A DNA stretch of 41,530 nucleotides from NCBI GenBank assembly GCA_003214195.1, contig QCLY01000011.1, positions 1-41,530 on the forward strand, written 5' to 3'. Below the pieces are notes generated by a model. The model was given only the letters and a program-made list of their open reading frames with translations. It had not been told where the DNA came from and searched no databases. Position 1 is the stretch's first letter. The number at the start of each line of letters is the position of its first letter. Shown piece by piece: positions 27,972-35,795 of the stretch. The position numbers were made by a program, and so were the translations under genes. The DNA is from Prochlorococcus sp. AG-418-G23 (GTDB lineage: Bacteria > Cyanobacteriota > Cyanobacteriia > PCC-6307 > Cyanobiaceae).

Positions 27972-29273
27972 TTAAACTCCAGTATGAATAGTTTTTCGCC
28001 AAAGTATCTTTTTGGGAAAAATAGACATTTTTAGTGTTACCCAGGGTATTACTAGAAACCAATGAGATAAATAAAAAATCGATATAAATACCATCAAAAA
28101 ATTACTTTTTTGCGATACTGGTACTTCGCTTTTGCAAGAAGAACCGTACCAAAAAGCAATTCCAGATAACATAAAAGCTGTTAATGAAATAGGCCAGTAA
28201 ATTGGTGAATCTAAAAAAGCAATACTTATAAATAAATCAAAAATAGAAATTATTGGCAGTGCATATTGCAAGATAAAGAAGTAAGTTAAATCAAATTTTT
28301 GCAAATAATCAATCTTATTAGTAACTAATTGATCCCCATAATCAAAAAATCTTTGTAAACCCCCCTCTGCCCATCTTTGCCTTTGCGCTAATAAAGCGTT
28401 TAAATTCTCAACTGCTTCCTCCATGACTGGAGGATCCCATAAGATTCCAATCCTAGATTTTGTTAATAATAACCTTAAACTTAAATCAAGATCATCTGTA
28501 ACTGTATCTTCATTGAAGCAACCACAATCCAACAATGTATCTTTTTTTATTAATTGGCCATTGCCCCTTAATTCAGAAACCCCAGCAACTGATAATCTTC
28601 CATATTGAAAGATTGCGTCCATTGCCATCTCCATAGACTGACATGAGGTTAAAAAATTCTTACTTACATTTATCACTGATTTTCTTAATTGGACTGCAGA
28701 CCAATTACCTTCCTCTACAAAATTAAATAATCTTCTTAAAGAATCTTTTTTTAGTTGAGCATCAGCATCCAAAACTAATAACCATTCACCATTAGTAAAT
28801 TTCAAGGCATAATTTAAAGCTCCTGATTTTCCGCCACCTGCGTTTGGAGAACGACTTACTACTTTCAGCTTTTCAAATTGTTTCGATAATCGATCTAAAA
28901 TTAAAGGGGTCTTATCAGAGCTACCATCATCAATTATGTAAATATTTAATTGATTTTTTGGATAATCCAAATTAAATAATCTTTCAACTAATCTGGCAAT
29001 AACATTCTCTTCATCTCTAGCCGCTACTAAAATATCAAGTGCAGGTAACTCTTTATTTGTGGTTCTATTAGTAATAGTATTTGAAAGGTTGTTTCTTTGA
29101 AAATTTTTAGAAATCAAAATTAAACCGTAAAAAGCAATCACCAAAGAAAGAGTTAATATAAAGTAAAAAAAACCTCCAATATCGTAAACATGAGGAATAA
29201 TAGTTACTAAGAAACAAGTGCTAAGAAATAGAAACGACTTTAATCTTCGATTTTTATAAAAACCTTCTCTCAT
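27972..29273 (-). CDS. Membrane GT2 glycosyltransferase, possible monoglucosyldiacylglycerol synthase
   Basis: A 433-residue inverting family 2 glycosyltransferase. The catalytic motifs are in order: DDGSSD (115-120), DADA (169-172, the DxD), TDDLDLS (259-265) and QRQRW (297-301). Hydrophobic segments flank the domain: two before it (about 12-30 and 34-55) and three or so after it (about 330-415). The Q-x-x-RW processive-type architecture and the WAEGGLQRFFDY stretch recall cyanobacterial MgdA (Sll1377), which starts galactolipid synthesis by adding glucose to diacylglycerol. That identity is an inference from memory. A polysaccharide synthase is the alternative. It is 27 bases downstream of the SpoIID-domain gene. 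Confidence 0.8.
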   Translation of the reverse strand: MREGFYKNRRLKSFLFLSTCFLVTIIPHVYDIGGFFYFILTLSLVIAFYGLILISKNFQRNNLSNTITNRTTNKELPALDILVAARDEENVIARLVERLFNLDYPKNQLNIYIIDDGSSDKTPLILDRLSKQFEKLKVVSRSPNAGGGKSGALNYALKFTNGEWLLVLDADAQLKKDSLRRLFNFVEEGNWSAVQLRKSVINVSKNFLTSCQSMEMAMDAIFQYGRLSVAGVSELRGNGQLIKKDTLLDCGCFNEDTVTDDLDLSLRLLLTKSRIGILWDPPVMEEAVENLNALLAQRQRWAEGGLQRFFDYGDQLVTNKIDYLQKFDLTYFFILQYALPIISIFDLFISIAFLDSPIYWPISLTAFMLSGIAFWYGSSCKSEVPVSQKSNFLMVFISIFYLSHWFLVIPWVTLKMSIFPKKILWRKTIHTGV

Positions 29274-29300
29274 AAAAATAAATTTCTAATTATGTAATTC

Positions 29301-30848
29301 TCATTGAGACAATATCTCAATTTCTTCAAGTTTTGCATCTCTATAATAATGATTCAATATTTGTTCATAAGAAAAACCTAATTCAGCCATGTCAATTGCT
29401 CCTGACTGTGATAAACCTACACCATGACCGAAGCCTCCTCCTTTAAAAAGCCATAAATCATCACTTAATTTATTAATAGTAAATAAATTACTAGGTATAA
29501 AACTGAATACCCTCCGAATATCATCTTTAACTAAAACTACAGATTTATTAGCTTTATTGGTTCTTATTTCTAATTTTAAAACTCTTCCACTTGAACCTCT
29601 TTCAATTGCATCTAAATCCAAAATATTTTCATTAACATTTAAAAGTTTATTTTTGATTAACTTTTCTTTGATTTGGAGACTAGAAATTTTCTTACTCCAT
29701 CGAAAACGAGAGTGATTACTCCCATAAAATAATTCATTATCTAAATCTAAAAAAGTATTTAATTCAGACTCATTTTGTATTGGCAGTTTGAAAATTTTAT
29801 TTAATGATTTAGAGCCATCTATAAATGAATTAAAGTAAGGATAATCTTGGATTTGCCAAGATTCACCCGCTGTGGCAGATACCCCACCGTTAGAACCATG
29901 ATAAAAAGCATTTATTGGTTGATTGTCATATGTAAGAATTAAATTTGAAGTTGCTTTTATAGCTTTTTGTACTTTTTTATTTTTAATTTTAGGAGGCTTA
30001 TAAACTTGGCATTGAGTACTTGTACATAAATGATATTTATCCATAATAAACCTATCAGAGTTATAAATTCCCCAAGTTCTAGCAATAACTGCTTGTGCCT
30101 TTAGTGCTTCTAAGGGAGAATTCGGTCCAATTTCATATGGCAAAACGCCCTCTAAATAATCATCAAACTTAATTTTCTGAATTAATGTCCAAGTTCCATA
30201 TGAATCTTCTATTAAGTAAAAATTTTTGCCAAAATTAATTTCATTTATTTTTATGTCCTCATCGGAATAAATATTTATAGGTCCTTGTAGCTTTATAAAA
30301 CTAGAATCAATCTTAAGAAAAGGAGTAACTTGAATATTTTTTATTTTTCGGAAAATCTCTTTTTTAAATTCTAACTCTGGCAGATCATTCTCAAATGGAA
30401 TCCATACCTCCCAATCTTTAGGGAAAGCAATAGTAGTTTCAAATCCTCTATCTTGTAGTTTATTTGCTTGTTTTTTTGCAGATTCGTAACTCGAAAAAGG
30501 ACCAAAAACTATTCTCTCAATCATTTGTGGATTTTTGATCGGTATATCTCTCCAAATAATATTTATCTGTTTTGATTTATGTTTGATTCCATTAGATGAA
30601 TTCAAGTTTAAAAAACCTTTATCAGTTGCAAAATTAATAGTCTTTCTCTTAGAAAAGCCATCATTCTGACCGCCAAGGTATTGCTTTAAACCTATTAAAA
30701 ACCTTCCTTTTTTAATCTCTTTATTGAGTTCAACCTTTAGCAATTCTTCTGAGATTAAATGAGAATTAAATTTAGTATTTAAAATTAAAAGGGTGAAACA
30801 GCCTATCAATAAATTTAAAAAGGTAAATTTACGTTTCATAAGTACCAA
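29301..30848 (-). CDS. SpoIID/LytB domain protein with SPOR-like segment
   Basis: A 515-residue, probably exported protein. It has a basic N-terminus and a hydrophobic segment (about 9-24), either a signal peptide or an anchor. Around residues 108-150 an SPOR-like stretch reads VFGPFSSYESAKKQANKLQDRGF. The SpoIID domain covers about 220-505: YLEGVLPYEIGPNSPLEALK, AQAVIARTWGIYN, FYHGSNGGVSATAGESW and GGGFGHGVGLSQSGAIDMAE. In Bacillus SpoIID is a lytic transglycosylase acting on denuded peptidoglycan, so a wall-remodelling role is likely. Cyanobacterial genomes usually carry this family without sporulating. The start could also be the Met at 30839. Confidence 0.88.
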   Translation of the reverse strand: MVLMKRKFTFLNLLIGCFTLLILNTKFNSHLISEELLKVELNKEIKKGRFLIGLKQYLGGQNDGFSKRKTINFATDKGFLNLNSSNGIKHKSKQINIIWRDIPIKNPQMIERIVFGPFSSYESAKKQANKLQDRGFETTIAFPKDWEVWIPFENDLPELEFKKEIFRKIKNIQVTPFLKIDSSFIKLQGPINIYSDEDIKINEINFGKNFYLIEDSYGTWTLIQKIKFDDYLEGVLPYEIGPNSPLEALKAQAVIARTWGIYNSDRFIMDKYHLCTSTQCQVYKPPKIKNKKVQKAIKATSNLILTYDNQPINAFYHGSNGGVSATAGESWQIQDYPYFNSFIDGSKSLNKIFKLPIQNESELNTFLDLDNELFYGSNHSRFRWSKKISSLQIKEKLIKNKLLNVNENILDLDAIERGSSGRVLKLEIRTNKANKSVVLVKDDIRRVFSFIPSNLFTINKLSDDLWLFKGGGFGHGVGLSQSGAIDMAELGFSYEQILNHYYRDAKLEEIEILSQ

Positions 30849-30930
30849 CTTTCCTTATCAATTAAAAACTTTAATTTGCGCCAATGCGTATAAAGGTTTA
30901 GATTATCCTAATTAAACACATTTGACTTAA

Positions 30931-31128
30931 ATGTCTAAACTAAAAACTCGTAAATCCGCTGCCAAAAGATTTAAAGCTACTGCGACGGGTAAATTCATGA
31001 GAAGAAGAGCTTTCCATAATCATTTACTTGATCATAAAAGCTCGAAATTAAAAAGACATCTTTCAACGAAAGCAGTAGTTGATGAAAGAGATGCTGATAA
31101 TGTAAAATTGATGATTCCATACGCATAA
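30931..31128 (+). CDS. rpmI: 50S ribosomal protein L35
   Basis: A 65-residue basic protein with the L35 signature: [20 protein letters not shown] and [21 protein letters not shown]. It is normal length (about 64-66) and 27 bases upstream of rplT, the usual rpmI-rplT pair. The 82-base gap to the divergent SpoIID-domain gene has TATAAA at 30889-30894, which may be its -10. No clear L20-binding leader is seen. Confidence 0.98.
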   Translation: MSKLKTRKSAAKRFKATATGKFMRRRAFHNHLLDHKSSKLKRHLSTKAVVDERDADNVKLMIPYA

Positions 31129-31155
31129 ATCTTTAACCCATTTCCTTAGTAATTC

Positions 31156-31503
31156 ATGGCACGTGTAAAAAGAGGCAATATAGCCAGAAAAAGAAGAAAC
31201 AAAATCTTAAATCTTGCAAAAGGATTTAGAGGCGGAAACAAAAACCTTTTCAGAACTGCAAATCAAAGAGTAATGAAAGCTCTTTGTAATGCTTACAGAG
31301 ATAGAAGAAGAAGAAAAAGAGATTTTAGAAGACTTTGGATTTCTAGAATTAATGCTTCAGCAAGAATAAATGGAACAAACTACAGCAAGTTAATAAATGG
31401 TATGAAAAATTCTGAAATTATCATCAATAGAAAAATGCTTGCTCAATTAGCCATAAGCGATCCCAAATGTTTTAAAGAAATAGTTTCTTCCATTAATAAT
31501 TAA
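31156..31503 (+). CDS. rplT: 50S ribosomal protein L20
   Basis: A 115-residue L20: [60 protein letters not shown] and the C-terminal LAQLAISDP. It binds 23S rRNA early in 50S assembly. In other bacteria L20 represses its own operon through the rpmI leader. Here infC is not part of the unit, so any such control would act on rpmI-rplT alone. Confidence 0.98.
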   Translation: MARVKRGNIARKRRNKILNLAKGFRGGNKNLFRTANQRVMKALCNAYRDRRRRKRDFRRLWISRINASARINGTNYSKLINGMKNSEIIINRKMLAQLAISDPKCFKEIVSSINN

Positions 31504-31534
31504 AAAAATATAATTTAAAGATTAATCACTAATA

Positions 31535-32092
31535 ATGGAAATATCTTCCTTTCAATCTTATTTGATAATTCTTGTTGTTGTATTAATAATAATTTCTATT
31601 TTTGTATTCAGACAATTTCTAAAAACTCGAAGTGAAGAATTAGATTTAGTGAATTTTGAGCAGAGAGGTTTAGATTCTCTAACAAAAGCTACAGAATTAT
31701 ATGAATTTGGATCTATTCAAATAAAAAAGAGACTTTATTCTGAAGCGACTAAGACTTTTTTAAAAGCTATTGAAAATTATGATAATGAACCTGATGAAGC
31801 TAAAGCCATTATCAATAATGCTTTAGGATATGCTTATGCTGCTCAAAATGAATTTAAAAAAGCCATTAAACATTATAACTCTGCGATAAAGGTACTACCA
31901 GAATATCCAATAGCCTTAAATAATCTCGCTTCCGCACAACAGCGTTTATTGGAATACGATTTGGCATATGAGACTTATCAAAAAGTTTTAGTTTTAGATC
32001 CAAAAAACAAAACAGCAATTAAAAAAAGCAAGGAGTTAGAAAAAAGAAATAATTACAAACCTTTCAAAGGTATCAATAATAAGGGATTCTAA
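31535..32092 (+). CDS. Membrane-anchored TPR protein
   Basis: A 185-residue protein. Residues about 7-27 are a strong hydrophobic helix ([20 protein letters not shown]), probably an anchor with the rest in the cytoplasm. From about 60 to 170 lie three TPR-like helical pairs, such as [39 protein letters not shown] and [28 protein letters not shown]. It probably acts as a scaffold for a membrane complex; the partner is not visible. It ends two bases before the thiG ATG and starts 31 bases after rplT, so the three genes may be cotranscribed. Confidence 0.88.
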   Translation: MEISSFQSYLIILVVVLIIISIFVFRQFLKTRSEELDLVNFEQRGLDSLTKATELYEFGSIQIKKRLYSEATKTFLKAIENYDNEPDEAKAIINNALGYAYAAQNEFKKAIKHYNSAIKVLPEYPIALNNLASAQQRLLEYDLAYETYQKVLVLDPKNKTAIKKSKELEKRNNYKPFKGINNKGF

Positions 32093-32094
32093 AT

Positions 32095-32889
32095 ATGGAA
32101 AATTGCTCATCATTACTAATTGGAGGGAAACAATTTTCCAGTAGATTAATGGTAGGAACTGGCAAATACAAATCTAACAAAGACATGATAGAGAGTTTAT
32201 CAAAATCAGAAACAGAAATTATAACTGTCGCAGTTCGAAGAATTAACAATGATAAGCATGGGGAAAATTTACTTGAAAAGATTAACTGGCAAAAATACTG
32301 GATGCTTCCTAATACAGCGGGTTGCATAAATGCAGATGAAGCAGTAAGAATTGCAATTCTAGGGAGAGAACTTGCAAAATTATCTGGTCAAGAAGAAAAT
32401 AATTTTGTCAAATTAGAGGTGATATCTGACAAAAAATATTTACTACCTGATCCAATAGAAACCCTAAAAGCAGCTGAAGTTCTGGTAAAAAAGGGTTTTA
32501 TTGTACTTCCCTATATCAATGCCGATCCTATTCTTGCTAAAAGACTTGAAGAGGCAGGTTGTTCAACAGTAATGCCATTAGGCTCTCCAATTGGATCCGG
32601 CCAAGGTTTATTAAATTCATCAAACATATCAATAATAATTGAAAATGCCAACGTGCCAGTGATAATTGATGCAGGAATTGGCGTACCTAGTGAAGCCTCT
32701 CAGGCTATGGAACTTGGAGCCGATGGTGTTCTAATAAATAGTGCAATCGCACTATCTGATAATCCCCCTTTAATGGCTCAAGCTATAAATTATGGCGTAA
32801 AAGCTGGTAGGCAAGCTTTTCTAGCAGGGAGAATCGAAAAACAAGACTTTGCCTTAGCAAGTTCACCAGAAAAAAACATATCTATTTAA
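32095..32889 (+). CDS. thiG: Thiazole synthase
   Basis: ThiG makes the thiazole phosphate half of thiamine from deoxyxylulose phosphate, dehydroglycine and sulfur carried by ThiS. The 264-residue TIM barrel has [33 protein letters not shown], the Schiff-base lysine Lys106 (VKLEVI), [14 protein letters not shown] and [24 protein letters not shown]. The start two bases after the TPR stop implies translational coupling. thiS and thiO are not in the window. No TPP riboswitch (THI box) is visible upstream. Confidence 0.97.
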   Translation: MENCSSLLIGGKQFSSRLMVGTGKYKSNKDMIESLSKSETEIITVAVRRINNDKHGENLLEKINWQKYWMLPNTAGCINADEAVRIAILGRELAKLSGQEENNFVKLEVISDKKYLLPDPIETLKAAEVLVKKGFIVLPYINADPILAKRLEEAGCSTVMPLGSPIGSGQGLLNSSNISIIIENANVPVIIDAGIGVPSEASQAMELGADGVLINSAIALSDNPPLMAQAINYGVKAGRQAFLAGRIEKQDFALASSPEKNISI

Positions 32890-33049
32890 TTATCTAAAGT
32901 TTTAAAAAGAGTAAAAATGTATTGTCTGGTTTAATTTGTAGTTTTAAGAAAGAAGATTTGAAACTATTTACAATGTTTTTTCGCAAATTGGAAGCACACT
33001 GTAGTAATTTAATAAATATATTATGAATCTATTAATTCTGGAGTTCTGA

Positions 33050-34243
33050 GTGAAAGTTATTATTCTTGGTGGAGATGGTTTTTGCGGTTGGCCTTGTGCG
33101 GTGAATTTAGCAGAGCAAAATCATGATGTAATTATTGTCGACAACTTAAGTCGTAGAAAAATAGATGTTGATCTAGAAGTAGAATCCTTAACTCCCATTT
33201 CTTCAATAACAGAAAGACTTTCTGCATGGGAAGAGATAGGAGGTAAACCTATAAGATTCCTTAACATTGATATCTCCAAACAATATCACAGATTACTTAA
33301 TTTGCTTATTGAAGAAAAACCAGATTCAGTTATCCACTTTGCAGAACAAAGAGCAGCACCTTACTCGATGAAATCAAGTTTTACCAAAAGATATACAGTT
33401 GATAATAATGTTAATGGCACACATAACCTCCTTGCTGCGATAGTAGAGAGTAACTTAGATATTCATGTCGTTCATTTAGGAACAATGGGAGTCTATGGAT
33501 ATGGATCTCATAGAGGTGCAACAATTCCAGAAGGGTATTTAAAAGTTGAAGTCCCACAACCTGATGGAAGCCGCTTTGAAGAAGAAATATTACACCCTGC
33601 TAGCCCAGGTAGTGTTTACCATATGACCAAAACTTTAGATCAATTATTATTTCTTTACTACAACAAAAATGATCTTGTACGAATCACTGATCTTCATCAA
33701 GGTATTGTTTGGGGAACAAATACAGAAGCAACTTTAAAAGATCCCAGATTAACAAACAGATTTGACTATGACGGAGATTACGGAACTGTTCTAAACAGAT
33801 TTCTAATGCAAGCTGCAATTGGATATCCATTAAGTGTTCATGGGACAGGAGGGCAAACAAGAGCCTTTATACACATAAAAGACTCTGTAAAATGTGTACA
33901 ACTTGCTCTTGAAAATCCTCCAAAACCAGGAGAGAGAGTTAAAATCTTTAATCAAATGACTGAAAGTCATCAAGTTGGAGAACTAGCTAAAAAAGTTGCG
34001 TCTTTAACAGGTGCTGATATCAATTATTTACCAAATCCAAGGAATGAGGCAGTAGAAAATGATCTAATTGTTGATAATAAATGCTTTATCGAATTAGGTT
34101 TAAACCCAACAACTCTTGATAATGGTTTATTAGAAGAAGTTGTTGAAGTTGCTAAAAAATACTCCAATAGATGTGATCTTAAGCGCATACCTTGTGTTTC
34201 ATCCTGGACTAAAAAACAAGCTGAAGCTATAAAGACTAATTAA
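33050..34243 (+). CDS. sqdB: UDP-sulfoquinovose synthase
   Basis: SqdB builds UDP-sulfoquinovose from UDP-glucose and sulfite, for the thylakoid sulfolipid SQDG. The 397-residue SDR-type protein has the NAD site VIILGGDGFCGWPCAVNLAE (3-22), a substrate region SRRKIDVDLEVESLTPI, LGTMGVYGYG, and the catalytic YHMTK (Tyr190, Lys194). The start is GTG at 33050, supported by GGAG at 33040-33043. The 160-base gap before it (32890-33049) is AT-rich and should hold the promoter; I could not place one firmly. Confidence 0.97.
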   Translation: MKVIILGGDGFCGWPCAVNLAEQNHDVIIVDNLSRRKIDVDLEVESLTPISSITERLSAWEEIGGKPIRFLNIDISKQYHRLLNLLIEEKPDSVIHFAEQRAAPYSMKSSFTKRYTVDNNVNGTHNLLAAIVESNLDIHVVHLGTMGVYGYGSHRGATIPEGYLKVEVPQPDGSRFEEEILHPASPGSVYHMTKTLDQLLFLYYNKNDLVRITDLHQGIVWGTNTEATLKDPRLTNRFDYDGDYGTVLNRFLMQAAIGYPLSVHGTGGQTRAFIHIKDSVKCVQLALENPPKPGERVKIFNQMTESHQVGELAKKVASLTGADINYLPNPRNEAVENDLIVDNKCFIELGLNPTTLDNGLLEEVVEVAKKYSNRCDLKRIPCVSSWTKKQAEAIKTN

Positions 34244-34270
34244 AATTTCTGAAATAATTACCTTAAGAAA

Positions 34271-35404
34271 GTGAAAATTGCATTGTTTACTGAAACTTTT
34301 TTACCTAAAGTTGACGGCATAGTCACAAGACTGACTAAAACGATTGAATTTTTAATAAAAAATGGTGATGAAGTTATAATTTTTTGTCCAGAAGGGTGTC
34401 CAGAATCATATATGGGCGCAACTGTAGTTGGAGTTGCTGCAATGCCATTACCCTTATACCCAGAGTTGAAGCTTGGTTTACCAGGCCCTGCAGTCTCAGA
34501 TAAGTTAGAAAAATTTAACCCAGATTTGATACATGTTGTTAATCCAGCTGTACTTGGCTTAGGTGGTATATGGTTGGCGAAAACAAATAATATTCCTTTA
34601 ATTGCTAGTTACCATACTCATCTTCCAAAATATTTAGAACATTACGGTATGGGTATGTTAGAGCCACTTTTGTGGGAATTACTTAAAGCAGCACATAATC
34701 AAGCCTTATTAAATTTATGTACATCCACTGCTATGGTAAATGAGTTAAAAGATAAAGGCATTCAAAGAACTGCTCTATGGCAAAGGGGAGTAGATACTTA
34801 TAGTTTCCGACCAGATTTGAGAAGTGAGAAAATGAGAAAAAAATTATTTGGGGAATATAACGACGCTAATTACTTATTGATTTATGTAGGAAGATTATCG
34901 GCAGAAAAACAAATTGAGAGAATTAAACCAGTCTTAGAAAGTATTCCTAATGCTTGCTTAGCACTTGTAGGTGACGGACCATATAGAAACCAGCTTGAGA
35001 AAATCTTCGAAAATACTAAGACTAATTTCATAGGATATTTATCTGGTGATGAACTTGCTAGCGCCTATGCCTCCGGAGATATATTTTTATTTCCATCTAG
35101 TACAGAAACACTTGGGTTAGTTTTACTGGAAGCAATGGCAGCAGGATGTCCAGTGATCGGAGCGAACAAGGGAGGGATTCCAGATATTATTAGCGATGGA
35201 ATTAATGGTTGTTTATATGATCCTGATGAGAAAGATAATGGGAAACAGAGTTTGATTGAAGCGACAAAAAAAATTCTAGAGAATGAAGATAAAAGAGAAG
35301 TTATGAGGAAAGAGGCACGAAACGAAGCAGAAAAATGGGATTGGAATCAAGCAACGTTACAACTGCAGAATTACTATTCAGATACTCTCAAAGAAATAAA
35401 TTAA
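34271..35404 (+). CDS. sqdX: Sulfoquinovosyltransferase (sulfolipid synthase)
   Basis: SqdX moves sulfoquinovose from the UDP sugar to diacylglycerol to give SQDG at the membrane surface. The 377-residue GT4-type protein has an N-terminal Rossmann domain (FTETFLPKVDGIVTRLTKTI, SYHTHLPKYLEHYGMG) and a nucleotide-sugar-binding C-domain (YVGRLSAEKQIERI, SSTETLGLVLLEAMAAGCPV). The start is GTG, 27 bases after sqdB. SQDG replaces phospholipid in phosphate-poor waters, so the pair matters to an oligotroph. Confidence 0.96.
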   Translation: MKIALFTETFLPKVDGIVTRLTKTIEFLIKNGDEVIIFCPEGCPESYMGATVVGVAAMPLPLYPELKLGLPGPAVSDKLEKFNPDLIHVVNPAVLGLGGIWLAKTNNIPLIASYHTHLPKYLEHYGMGMLEPLLWELLKAAHNQALLNLCTSTAMVNELKDKGIQRTALWQRGVDTYSFRPDLRSEKMRKKLFGEYNDANYLLIYVGRLSAEKQIERIKPVLESIPNACLALVGDGPYRNQLEKIFENTKTNFIGYLSGDELASAYASGDIFLFPSSTETLGLVLLEAMAAGCPVIGANKGGIPDIISDGINGCLYDPDEKDNGKQSLIEATKKILENEDKREVMRKEARNEAEKWDWNQATLQLQNYYSDTLKEIN

Positions 35405-35405
35405 A

Positions 35406-35421
35406 CTTAATTTTAATTAAG
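35406..35421. terminator. Hairpin between sqdX and the 82-residue hypothetical gene
   Basis: CTTAAT-TTTA-ATTAAG, a six-base stem, overlaps the stop of the minus-strand gene and lies just after the sqdX stop. It could end transcription from both sides, but it is AT-only except for the outer pair. Confidence 0.35.
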
Positions 35422-35665
35422 CTACGTGTGGAGGCGTAGGACTACTATACGAACTTAAAGGAAGTATTAGAGTGGCAATATTTTGATTCTTTTCAGGCCT
35501 TTTTTTCTTTGCAAATTTTTTACCAAAAGGCACTCTTATAACATTAGTTCCCTCAATGGAACAAATATTTGAGTTATCTCCAGAAAAATTATTGACAAAA
35601 TTTGGTAAGTCGATGTTTTTAACTGGCAGGTGCTTAACATTACCAGATTTAGAATCTTTGGTCAT
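35417..35665 (-). CDS. Small hypothetical protein
   Basis: An 82-residue protein that I do not recognise. It has no hydrophobic segment and no Cys pair. The middle is basic (VPFGKKFAKKKRPEKNQN, about 47-64) and the C-terminus is Ser/Pro-rich (LPLSSYSSPTPPHVA). It fills the gap between sqdX and gcvP, faces sqdX tail to tail, and has its own 130-base upstream region. The absence of any competing ORF and the neat packing suggest a real gene, perhaps a lineage-specific one. Confidence 0.6.
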   Translation of the reverse strand: MTKDSKSGNVKHLPVKNIDLPNFVNNFSGDNSNICSIEGTNVIRVPFGKKFAKKKRPEKNQNIATLILPLSSYSSPTPPHVA

Positions 35666-35795
35666 AGCTTCAAATACCCCAAAAAAATTTGATGCTCGAA
35701 TATTTTAATAAAAAAATTTAAAAAAATTCTATAAGAAAATATTAAATTTTTATTCTTCCTGATAATAACTAAGTAGATACAAGGACGCTAGTCCT

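Noticed and set aside
32890-33049. A riboswitch or small RNA in the 160-base thiG-sqdB gap
   Set aside because: No conserved riboswitch core or strong hairpin-plus-U-tract was found. It is most simply the sqdB promoter region.
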